Source: Gavia stellata (taxonomy: Eukaryota > Chordata > Aves > Gaviiformes > Gaviidae). From it: a stretch of DNA of 64,000 nt. A program made the translations under genes and the position numbers. Each line of letters begins with the position of its first letter. Positions within the stretch are counted from its first letter, which is position 1. Under the pieces are notes generated by a model, which ran no database searches, had not been told where the DNA came from, and saw only the letters and a list, made by a program, of their open reading frames with translations. The DNA lies in NCBI RefSeq assembly GCF_030936135.1, contig NC_082603.1:34204329-34268328 (forward strand), written 5' to 3'. Positions 10,823 to 22,544 of this stretch are shown piece after piece.

Positions 10823-12323
10823 CTGTATATAAAGTATAGTTCTGTGGAGAACTGGCTAGATTGAAATTATTCTGTCTCAATTTCCTTTAATTTTCTAGCT
10901 GCTATAACAGGAGTGAAACATTTGGTCAGGTTCCTATAGGTTTTATAAGCAAACTTGGAAGATCTAAACTTTACATATAAATGACAGTATTGCTATGTGT
11001 TTTAAAGCTTTTTTTTTTTTTCAGCTTGTCAGTCATTATTTGGGAAATGAACATTTCTGGAAGTGGTCAGCCGCTGCATAGACTCACCAAAGCCAATCGT
11101 TTGTGGGGGTTTTTTTCTTACGTGCTACTGAAGACTCAGTGGCACTGGATTTGCCATCCTGCTGTGTGTGAGTAGGATCAGGTTGTTGGGTTTTGCTGAC
11201 CAGACAGCTGTAGAAATCTATGAAGTGCTGCTTTATGCTCTCAAAGGGCTGAGTCCGATGCCCTGTAGCAGTTTGTGTGTCAATCTGTAGACCCAACTTG
11301 CTGGAATTTCTAATTTTGAATCCAAAATAATGCTGGTTGTTGGGTAATGGAGTAACTGGCTGTTTTCTCATGTTTGCTTTTAGAAGAAAATGCATTATTT
11401 TAATACGACTGCTAGAACAAAGAACAACATACCCAGCCAAGAAGCAGAGATTTAAGTGTGAAGGGAAAATAGCTTTCAGTGTGGAAACTGCTGAACTGTA
11501 TGTCAGTTTTAATAATAGTTTGTGCGAAACATCAAACAAGATGCTTTGTTGATTTACTAGTCCTGTAGAACTCATAAAGGTGGTCTCACTAAAATTCAGA
11601 GGTAAATCAGATTTTAAGTTCTAGCTAGGACTTCATTTGCTCAACTCTGTGTGTGTACCATAGAAGCTGGAATTCAGGCAAAAGCTGTCACCACATGACA
11701 AAAGCATCTCTGGAAGTTACTTGTAAAGCGGAATTTGAATTGTATTTTGCCCATCTACATACATATGATGAAATCTCCCTATGCAGCAGAAGTTCTTCAA
11801 CTTGAGTATTTGCTCCCCAGTTGTAGGTTTTTACATCAAGCAACATTAGAATAGTTTCCTTGCATATAAAATAATAGAAATAAAGAAAAGCACACCTTTG
11901 GCCTGATCTGCACTTGCCTGCCTGCTCTGGTGCTGATGTTAATTTAAAGCAGGTGAGGCTAAGGCGCATATCTGTAGTGAGAAGCAAGTCATTAAGTCTG
12001 GCTGTAATTAAACTGCAGTGTTAAACACAGGTGGTATGTATATATTTATTAACCCACGCTGGCATATTCTCTACTACTTTTTTATAGTGGGAGAAGTCAT
12101 TTTTGTTCAAAATGTATCAAAGTAATACGAGTAAGCACATACATTGTGAAATGCAGTAATATTAATTACTTTAACTACAGTACTGTTTCAGTAGTACCGT
12201 TCTTAAAATTACATGCCAGGCAGAAACTGCTCGCAGTGTTCTCTGTTGCAGCCCTGCCAGAAATATGTGTTACGCTTCTCTTTGAACAGCTATCAAAAAG
12301 TCGCAGCAATCAAACCCCCTTGT

Positions 12324-12355
12324 TTTTACCTTTAAAAGCTTTTACCTTTAAAAGC
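12324..12355. repeat. Perfect 16-bp tandem duplication
   Basis: The unit ttttacctttaaaagc occurs twice head to tail. It is a simple local duplication with no known role. Confidence 0.85.
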
Positions 12356-15300
12356 TTCTGTAGAGTTGCACCTCACTGTTGCTTCATCACTTTTGTTCTA
12401 GGATGTACAAACTGCTCGTGATTCGTGGGGTCTGGACAACCTTCCTTATAGTTGAAGTAGCGAGAAGAGCCAAAGCTCTTGCTATTAAGGAATAATTAAG
12501 GGGAAAACACAGATCTAGAGGTGTGCCAAATCACTACTTCAAATGCTGACAGCTAACCTTGTCCCAGCAGGAATAAATGTAATGATAGTAAAGATACCAT
12601 CGTTCATTTAAAACAAAACCTGATAATGGATGTAATCGAGGTTTCTAAGAAGCTTCATTTTTGAAACTCAGCTGTATTAATTTCCCATAGCTTTTCTTTC
12701 ATTCTTCCAGAACAAATTCTTTTGAAATGAAAATGAGTGTTGCCTTTGGTTTGTGTTCACTAACGTTAAATTGACGCAATGCTTTCAGTATTTGAGCACT
12801 GTGAAGTGTATTGATTTTTCCTATATTTAACAAGCAGGTCCTCCATCCAAGTAGCCCAGCCGGCCTGCCCAGAGATAGAAGCTGTTTACATGTTCAGAAT
12901 ATATTGCTTGGAAATTAATTGAGATGATTTTTTTTTATTTGTTTACATTATTGCCTTGATAAAAAATGTGATTTGGAAAGGAGAATATGTTACAATGTGC
13001 CCGTGAACATTTTATAAGGCCACTTAAGCCATGAAGTACTACCTTTACCCTTGCCCTTGGCAATGAGAGAGAGGAGAGATGAGAATTCATGAGATGTTCG
13101 CATGTGCAGCAGTAGTTGTGACTATAACTGGTCAAAATGAGGTCTCTAGCTTTCAAAGGCTTTATTCTGTAAAGTGACCCAGAAATGGTGATGAGGTTAG
13201 AAAGTAGGTTTGTCAGAGTACAAATTATGGTAGTAAGCTGGCAGCAAATATGGAAAAGGGGAAAAAAAACAGGATGCAGAAGTCCTGGATCAAGTTAAGA
13301 GAGTGCAGGTAATCCAAAAGGCTGTATGCAAGCACAAAGATTAATTTGCAGTGTTCATAGCTCTTAGCTACCCATTTCATTTGTTTTTAAAAGAGATTCC
13401 CAGCTATGGCTGGGCTTTTCAAAGGCGCCTGCACTAGGCTTTCAGTGATGTTTGGAATATTAATTCTTACAGCAGTTAATTCAGTAACTGTTGGGTTGTT
13501 TTGCTGTACAATCCCCCCCTTTGCCACGGACCCTAACTATGAAACAGTAAGTGCCACGGAGTGTTTCATACTACTTATTTGCAGCGCTTCTGCGTGATGA
13601 GAGGTAATTATTTTCTCTACTTTGTGCTCTGAACTGAGTCACGGAAGGACCTTGGCCCGGAAGGGCTTTTTTTTCTGAAGCCAAGGCTGCAGTGGAATTT
13701 AGACACTCAAGTCCAAGAGTGAAGTCCTCCAACCCCGGCCTTGTTAGTGAAGTGCCATACATAACTGGTACGGGTGCCAGCGCATGCGCAGAAACGCTAC
13801 GGTTTTATCTCTGTAGAAGAGCCTGATGCTTCCCTGCCCCTGCGCCATTTGTATCGCCTGCTTGGGATTGTGCTTCTCAAGGTTGGGGTATGCAGATCCC
13901 CTGCCTGGGAACCCAAAGGAGCCTGAACGAGCAGAAAATGCGGAGCATATCTAACACTGTGTGTGAACAGGAGTTTCCAAAGCGAGTTACTGACTTTGCA
14001 TGGCAGCCTGCACTAGAACGTGCACTTACCGGTCGCCTGCTGCGTTCCGGGCAAAGGCTTAATCACATCCACCTCTCTTCTGCAAACTTCCAGTGAAAGT
14101 TTCAGTAGAGAGTTGATCTCATAATATATTAAGGGAAAACAAATGTCCAAAGTAAAAAAAGGGTTTCCTTCAAATAACCAGATCTACTCCGTTCAACCAA
14201 GGCTTTTGTTGTAATGCAATGCAGTTCTACGCCCATTAGAAAGTGGCAGTCGATACCAGTTAGCAACAGCGATGGCCTGAGCAGAAGAGAAGCACGAATT
14301 TGATAGCAGAGGCAGAACATTTATTAGATCTAGAAGTTTCACCTTCAGCTCACAGATGAATCAGAGGCTTGATCTAAATTCTGTGGACAAACTTTACTGT
14401 TGTTATCCCTGGGCTGGTTTCGTTAGTGGTAGCAGAAGCTGCAGCCAGCAGTAACAATTATGTTTTGTTCTATTTTATTCTACATTTTTATAGCTGACAC
14501 TGGCAAAAATGCCAGCTGCTTGGAGTGCTGCCTGAACAAGTGCTCCCCACTGTTATTGCCACTAATGGAACAAAAATAGTGATAGCAAGGAAGGGAAACT
14601 GTTGGCCAAAAAGCATAGTGCAGGAACCTTCCTACTCCACCCTCCACCTGGCAACGAAACGTGAGGGCGCGAGTACAACAGCTGCTCCACCGATGAAGGG
14701 AACAATCCCAGCCTCCGAGACTGCCAAGTCAGCACTTTTTACAAGCGGTATGTCTGCATGAAAACATGCGCCGAAAGAAGTGGTGCCAGGCCACGCCAAA
14801 GTTCTTGTAAAACTGGCAGTCTCTCCTCTTCAAACACAGGCACTATCACACCAGCGTAACAATGGGCCAGCCTTGGATTAGATTGTCAAATATTTCCAGT
14901 TTGGTCAACGTTGATGGATTTTTCTAATTTTAAAACTCCTCCACTGCACCTAGAGGTAATGAAATCAGACAGACGCGCTGAGATAGGTTGGCACTGAGAA
15001 CTGCAGGAAACTGGGAACTTGGTCAATAGTTTTAGTATACTTATTTTCCGTTTTCCAACTTTCTGACACTTCGACAATTAACTTGCTCCCAATATCAATT
15101 CTCTCGGCATAATGTATGCAAATCATATGCAACTGGGAGAGATTAAAGGTTGAGTAATTAAACCAAATGATCTAATTCCTGCAAAATAATAGTAACGTCT
15201 TTCAGTGTGTTTATTTCCATTGCAGCTTAAAGCAAGGAAATCTCTACAGACAAGTCAAAATGTGTTACTGCTGTAACCTCTGCCAGAGAACCTGGGTAAC

Positions 15301-18300
15301 AGGAAGGGGATGGGTTTGTTTTTTCCCCATGAAAACAGAACGAACACATAGAAGTCAGACACTTCAGTAAGTGTGTTTATAGGAAAAAGTCATGTTGCGT
15401 GACAGTTTCTATGGAAACCTTTTTATAACTGAATGGCAGAACATTTTAAAGTCTCATAAATTTTTTAAGAATGCATTGGGAAAGTTTAGCTTGCATCCTT
15501 TATGCCAGTTTTCCATATTTAACAAGTTAAAGCGTTTTTAAGGATGAAATATTGTGGGGGTGTTTCAAATTCCAACCTCTGCCAGCAGGGATAAATCACT
15601 GACTGGTTTATCATAGCAAAACAAATTGCTGGTAAGATGCCTGTTCACTCCCGGTAGGTACTAGCTGTTCAGATATTCACATCAAAATGTACCCATTTAC
15701 CCTAGTGAATGCTTTAATTCAGTATTATGATTTCACTATTTTTTGATGCAAAATGATTTCACAATTTCCCGTGAACTATCAGTATCGCTTTCCAGTTCCT
15801 AGCAAATAGGCCCTTATAGAGAATCTGAGACAGAATGATTTGAAACGGCAATTTGCAGCACGTTAACAGGTTAGCCAATAAAAATACTCCGCGTAGGAAT
15901 GTGGGGTTGTACCTGCTTTTGCTAGAAACCCAAGGAACATTTTATTATTTTTAATACTAAAATTGCCAAAATGTACTTTCTGCCAAGAAGTTATTACTAA
16001 ACTTGAAGTTGACTCTGAATGAGGAACAATAAAGCCTATGCAGGGAAGAATGGTGATTTGAAGCAGGGAAAGCATGGTTTTAGGAGAAGGTATTGCTGAG
16101 GTTCCCCTGTGAATATATTGGCCTTTAGGGCCATTTATTGAAGAGGACTGTACTTGTAATAGTTGTTTGATCTTACTTTCTTCTTTTCTCAGTTATTATT
16201 CAAGAAGCTGGATTTGTTTTGTGGTGGTTTGTTTTGAGATTTACTCTTTTTTTGCTGTCCTTAAATACAACCTTCACGCGGATTTGCTAATGATATGCGT
16301 TAGGCAACAAAGGTTATAAATTCTACTGCAAAGACCACGATTCCCAAAATAGACCATTACATTACCTTTCAGTGTAATGATTTCCTCAGAACAGTTACTC
16401 GCTTTGTAAGTTACAGCTCTTACCTCCTTTATCTTTTTACTGTTTATTTGCAGACCACTGTGTTCCAGCATGGAAACTGAGGAGAAGTTGCTAACCAGTC
16501 TGTTAGTGAGCTAATCCATCATTCCTAACACACTTAGGAGCAGTGTTACACCAAGTTTAATAGCTATCAGGTTCCACTTAAAAAGAAATGTTCAGCTGTG
16601 GGCAAAGTCACTTGAAGTGGTTTTGTGTCTGTATGGAAGAATGTTTCAGGAATAAAGCAACATCCCATTTTTGGTCATACGCAGCAGTACCTGACATATT
16701 CCAGTGAATGTGAGCCATGTACAGTACTTAAAAGGCTGCCGCAAAGGAGTGCAAGCAAAGTGAAAATAACTGTTTACTGGCAATGCAACTCTGAACGAAG
16801 CGTGTGTGGCTGTTGTGGTCTCTGAAGCAATCTGTTGCCCATCTGGCATCTCTTCAACAAGATGGGCACTGCTGGGATGTGATTTGATGGACCTGAAGTC
16901 TGATCCTATATTACTGCAATTCCTAAGTGCTTGGAGAATGAAACAATAATCCAAGTATCTCTGGTATTAAAATGAGCTTAGCAGTTAGCTGGGAGGACTT
17001 ACCATGTCACAATACCTGTCTTAACAAAATTACAGTCTAGACATGCTGAGTTATTCTAATGATTAATTAGTGAATTGTAACCCTGCAGAACAAGCGAAGC
17101 CTGAGACTATGCTGTAGCTGCAGAGAGGGGTTACAAAGTTTTTGCTTCATCAAAATACTGAAGGTAACAGTTGCTCGCTGTGCTGTTCTAGGTTGGTAAT
17201 TTGATATGAAATTCTATTTGTTTCTTAATGATCCCCACTGTTACTGCACTACGGAATGTTACACTGAGAATGCCAAACGTATTTAAATTTGTTAGAAAAC
17301 TGGTGAAAAGGACTTCTTTTGGCACCTCTGGTATATTTTGGAAGCAATATGCATTTGTGAGATAAACGATTGAGCATCTAGATGATCATCACTGAACTCA
17401 TTACTGGTGTCGACAACTGAATCTACACCTTTTGGTTTCAAAATTTGTGTTTCCTAATGAAACAAACAGAGCACCTAGAGCTTGAAACAGCGGGCATAAT
17501 ATAGACTAAAGAGAATGGTATCGTTTACACTTTGTTCACATGAAGTGGTGCAAGCAATCAGGGATTTTTACAGAAGCTTCGAATTTGCAGCCACTGATGG
17601 ATTCCACACCCTCATTGCAGGAAACATGCCAATCACATGGTTTCAGGTTTTAGAAAATTGTTTAGATTTCTCTTTCATATAAGAAATCACTTACCTAAAG
17701 AGCTCACAGATACGTTCCTAGTATCTCATGCACCTGGGAGGATCAGATGGGTCTCTGAGATCCAGCAGATATTCTAAATCTTGGCTTTTATTTTATCTGC
17801 ACAGATCTGAACTTGTTTGTACTTTTGAACATGGACAGTTATGCCTGAGTGCATCTTTAATTCAGGAAAAGTGTTTGTGACACAATTCTGTTTGAACGCT
17901 CTCATCCCATAAAAATGAAAAAATATCTGTGGCTTGTATTACTTCAAAGCTGCAGAAGCATGGGTAAATTAATCTTCAGCTTAGAGGAGCTACAAAAGCA
18001 ACTGCTGTGGATGGGTACATTACTCTTAATTAACAAGGAATTTAGTGAACTGAATTAAATTACCGCAAAGTGGCTTATCTGTATAATAGCATCAAGTCAG
18101 CGGTGCAACCAAAGTTACACTTGCAGATCACTATACTTTTCTGCTATTTTTTAAATAGTGCTTTTTGCTTCTGCAGCAATTTTGGAACATAATGAAAGCA
18201 CATTAGAAAACCGAAGACTGTTGAGAGTGCAAAGCGTAAACGAATAGGGCTTTGTTTTGAAAGCAACATAAAGTGAGTAACAGTATACTCATAAAAACAT

Positions 18301-20067
18301 ATGCATACAATGTCTGCATATAGAAGGATGGTCTGTCATCAACAACATTAAATTCTTTAAGGAAAATATATACAAGCATTGGCTCACTGTCCTCTTCCTC
18401 TCCTGGGTACAGCTGGCTGGAGACTGTTACTGCTTGCATTTCATCCTAAGTTGCACCATCTCAGCACCTTCCTGAAGATGTTTCCCGCTCCTGCAGATGC
18501 AGCAGCACGGAGGGTTGTGAGAGGGTTCCCTAACCTGTGTCAGTTCTCACGGCATGGGTTAGCAAGGACTGTTTAAGCTTACACAATTTATTTTCACCAT
18601 TACAAAATAGTTAGCAGTCACAAAGAACACAGCTGGGAGCAGTAATGGCTGACTTGAAGGAGCGCTGGCCAAAACCAGCACAGAGGACAGTAACGTGTGC
18701 TACCAGCCTGGTGTTTTGGTACTTCTGGCAGAAACTGTGTGGTAAAATGGGAGAATTCCTGAAGGCAGAAGATTAACTTGTCAAATGAGAGAACTGCATA
18801 TCTAATGCATGGATATGTATGTGGAGGTTCAAAGGAGGCTAGATGGTCGGTTTGCACCATTTCTATTCTGTATTTATGTGCCCACTGATGCTCTGTGGGG
18901 GCTCCAAAGGACTCTGGTGTTTTACTTTATCGGTGCCTAATTTTGATTGTTCTTTTATTTCAAATTATATTTTAACTCTCCAGGTACCTGCTTGAGGCTG
19001 TACGGTAGTTCAAAACAGGGATGGCATTTGGGTTCAAGAGGGAGTATTTCCTCACGTCAGATTGGTTATTGCTGCTGATGCTTGTTCGGCTGATTTTGGT
19101 TGTCTTACGAGGTGATGCGTGGCCTACCTCCTTGTTCGTTTTCATGGACACCTCCACGGACAATTGCAATGTCCTTGACCTTTCCTGCTCTCTTCCTGCA
19201 GCACTTCGTAGTTGCCTTTTAGTGCAGACAGTTCCTTAATCTACCTGTGTGATGTCAACCACCTGTATAGAGAATGAAATGTGAACATTGCGGGGGAGGA
19301 GGGGAAGATGAACACTTCTGGCTCTAAAGTGCGATCTCAAGCTATAAAATGTATCTCTAAGCAAGAAAAATGCTTACATTTCTCTGGAACTATTTAGAAC
19401 TAATACTACAGTAGTTTTATTTTTGCCGTTAATATCAGACTATTCACTTCTGAACTATTTCTTTGAGCAATGCATTTTAACTTTTAATGACTTTCATTCA
19501 CATCCACCTGCAGCCTATCAAAAAACAAAAAAAAGGCAGGCAGCTTTTGAGAAGGTAATTGCTATAGGTAGGATTAATTATCAGTAGCATACAGGTGAAC
19601 CAGAATGTCCACCTTCAAACTGGAAAAATTAATGGTATAATTAATTATTCTGCTTTCACTACTTCATTAGCTTCACTTAACTGTATAATGTTTTGGCAGA
19701 TCCATAATGTCTACTGTAATAGCTTAATCTGGCAATTATTTCTGAGGAGATCGTTACATGTTTCAGTATTCCTAGCAGAGCCATCTTTTTCATGGTCCCA
19801 GAATAATTTACATCACATAATCTATAATATGATCCGGAGAGGTTTTGAGGAGACAGTACTTAGTATTCTTACTTCAATTTTATAGCTTGACCTGAAAATC
19901 AGTTTGTAAATACTCTCTAGCATACTTTTCACTCATAATTTTTTTTAATCTTTTCCATGGATAACTTTATAGGTAGCATGATTAGTAATTTGTAAATCCT
20001 TAGGCATAAGAAGCCTATACCTCACAGCTAGTGCTGGAAGAGATATTTCTTAGCTTTAAAATGCAAA

Positions 20068-20391
20068 TCACAGAATCACAGAATCACAGAATCACTAAGG
20101 TTGGAAAAGACCTGTAAGATCATCAAGTCCAACCAAAAAAAAAAAAAAAAACCAAAAAAAAAACCACACCACACAACAACAACAAACCACAACACACCAA
20201 AAACCAACCCACCCAACACCACACAGCTCCATGCCCATCAAGCTACATCCCACAATGCCACATCCACACGCTCCTTGAATACCTCCAGGGAGGGTGACTC
20301 TACCACCTCCCTGGGCAGCCTCTTCCAGTGTTTCACTACTCTCTCAGTAAAGAACTTTTTCCTAATATCTAGCCTGAACCTCCCCTGCATC
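20068..20391 (-). mobile_element. CR1 LINE 3' fragment (reverse orientation) with internal A/C-rich expansion
   Basis: It begins with the reversed CR1 3' tail (cacagaatcacagaatcac, repeated about three times) followed by the typical segment aaggttggaaaagacctg. The body continues through the conserved part that on the minus strand encodes REVVESP-like residues, and stops near 20391, so the copy is 5'-truncated. An A-rich then ACC-rich tract at about 20134-20222 interrupts it. Confidence 0.92.
20134..20222. repeat. A/C-rich microsatellite inside the CR1 copy
   Basis: Long A runs (17 and about 10) pass into CA/CAA/ACC-rich sequence. It sits where other CR1 copies have unique sequence, so it is an expansion or insertion within the element. 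Confidence 0.8.
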
Positions 20392-22189
20392 TGATACTTG
20401 AAAGAACCAGCAGGTATATACTTATTTTTCAGTTACATTTCTCAAAGAATGGTGACCTGTGAAAATCTTGTTTTTCTAAGAATATGACATTTTCTTCAGA
20501 TCAGATCTCACACGAATAATTTGTTATAGTAGTTGTTCCTATTTCTTGGTTTAAGTATGAAGGCTAAGCTAATATTGTTCAGGACAGGCTGAATCTGGCA
20601 GTTCTCAAATTCTCTCGTGACAAATAAACGAACTATTTACAAATGTCCTTCACACCTCTGATTTCCAAAAATTCATTAAATATAATGCAAATATTGAAGG
20701 AGTAACATTACCTGCTTAAAGAAATTAGGGAAAAGGAAGCCCTCAAACGGAAGCTTGTCAGCCCTGACAATTTTTTTAATAATACACCTAAAAGAACAAA
20801 AAGATTATTGTTTGCTCAGTAGTCTTTAAATTAATTTTAGCAGTAATGAAGGTCCAAGATTCTTTGTAGTCTTAACTTGCTAGCTTGGGTTTGGAGTAAA
20901 GCAATTTCTAAAATGACTATTGTTGTTCGGTTGTTTTTTTCTGTAACTGGCAATCCTATCTCTAAAGTGGCACTTTAAACCTACTCAAGAATTATAATCC
21001 AGAATTAGATTTTCTTGATAAGAACTTACTCACATATGCCCTATTTAACTCAAAGTGTGTTTCCAATTTCCTTTTTAAGTCTACTATTTTTCAGGTTTGG
21101 ATTCTCTTTTGCCTGTTATTCGTGGCTGGCCTCGTATCTAAAAAAGGATGCAAATATTTAAATTATTCTTCATTCATTTATAGCAATGATGCCAACGTTA
21201 AGATCTAAATTTACTGTGTTCTAAATGACATTGCAAGTAACTATGGAGAAATTACTTTTTCAAGAGAATAACCTATTTTATTTTTTAAAGTGCTGACTAA
21301 CAGGGCGAAACATTTTTACAGAGGGAAGTTTCATAGAAGGGAAAATTTCTTTTATAGTGACTCCCAGAAATACTTCCCTTCTACCAGGATGTTGCGCTCC
21401 TTTTCTTCCCGTGGCAGTCGCGAGCCCTGTGCCTGCCCCTCCACCATTACATGGTGCTTTGCCAGAAGAGGGTGACTTTTGCCGCGAGCGCAGCACCCAG
21501 GCGTTGGTTTACCCATTTGGATGCTTTGTAATTTGTTTGGTATGTTTCTGATCGAGAATAAAATTAGAACGAGATCATCTTGGGCCATCGTGCCTGCTAA
21601 CCTCTGATGGAGCATTTGGGTTCACTTCGGATGTGCTTTATCTTGTTTTCATGCCACATTTCAGTCTCTCAGGGTGGACTTGCACCTAAGGAAGGTATCG
21701 ACAGTGGGACTTTGGGGAAACGATACCTGCTGGGAGCGATGAGCCACATCGTGCCTCACTGAGGGAGAGGGCCGGTGTCCAGGCCTTGGCCTCCTTGAGG
21801 CACCTCTGTCACGATGGTTCTTGGTGTCATTTCCCTCGTAAACCAGCCCCAAACTTTCCTTGTGAGTGCTCAAGTCCCTCCCTAAAACCTGACTCGAGAT
21901 GTGTTACTGTGGGGATGAAAATTCACCCTCTGATCCCCGTTTACCCCCACACAGCCCGAAGAGGTTCGCAGCCTGAGGCCGCTCCGTGCACTACCGAGCT
22001 CCGCTCCAGTGTGCTCCGCTCCCCCTCGTTCTCCTTCTCCCCTCACAGGGGATGTGTGCCCCTTTCACCGCCTTTGTGCGGCACCGGGGCGTCCCTCCGG
22101 GGCTGGCGGGGAGGCCGAGCCCGCCGCCCCCTCATGGGGCTCCCCGGCAGGGGCTCCGCGGGCCTCCGCCGACTTCAGCCTCCCCGGGG

Positions 22190-22370
22190 TAGGAGGGGGC
22201 GGCGGGCGCGGCCAGTTAGCGGGGCGGGCCGGGGGCGGGGAGCGCGGCGGGGCCTGGCGTGGTTCCCCGCGCCCCGCCGGCGGGCCGTGCCGTGCCGTGC
22301 CCCGCGGCTCCCCCGCCGCCGCCGCCGCCCGCCCGCCCACCGCCGCGGCTCCCCCGGCTCGCTCTGCAAG
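22190..22370 (+). promoter_or_regulatory. RAVER2: RAVER2 core promoter / 5'UTR with GC boxes
   Basis: GC boxes ggggcggg (22221-22228) and gggggcgggg (22231-22240) lie about 130-150 bp before the start codon. I see no TATA box. The exact transcription start cannot be placed from sequence alone. Confidence 0.6.
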
Positions 22371-22544
22371 ATGGCGGCAGCGGCCGAGCGCGGCGCGGAG
22401 CTGCCCGCGGAGCCGCCGCGCGGGGCTCGGCCGCCGCCGCTGGGCCCCGAGGAGGTGGCGAGGCGCCTGGCGAGCACCCGCCGGGAGCTGAGCAACAGGC
22501 GCAAGATCCTGCTGAGGAACCTGCCGGCCGAGAGCAGCAGCCAG
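22371..22544 (+). CDS. RAVER2: RAVER2 exon 1 (start codon, residues 1-58)
   Basis: ATG in context gcaagATGg, donor CAG|gtacgg. It encodes [18 protein letters not shown], a conserved helix [20 protein letters not shown], and the first beta strand of RRM1 (ILLRNLP). The reading frame is open upstream of this ATG for several hundred bases; see findings. Confidence 0.93.

Larger units (their letters stand above)
9382..10845 (+). other. CACHD1: CACHD1 3'UTR (end uncertain)
   Basis: Non-coding sequence follows the stop, with AATAAA hexamers at 9586-9591, 10315-10320 and 10817-10822. The 3' border is set by the last of these and is a guess; a longer transcript is possible because further AATAAA-like sequences occur near 11878. 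It includes a 24-G homopolymer at 9786-9809. Confidence 0.5.
10846..21950. other. Intergenic region between CACHD1 and RAVER2
   Basis: About 11 kb with no gene I can support. It contains one CR1 fragment near 20.07-20.39 kb and a tandem 16-bp duplication at 12324-12355. The longest open frame (minus strand, 11084-11575, 163 codons) has no recognisable domain. The region is AT-rich and otherwise looks unique. Confidence 0.7.

Noticed and set aside
10846..21950. tRNA, snRNA or other structured RNA genes in the intergenic region
   Set aside because: I saw no convincing A/B-box pair, cloverleaf or snRNA motif by reading. A tRNAscan or Infernal run would be decisive.
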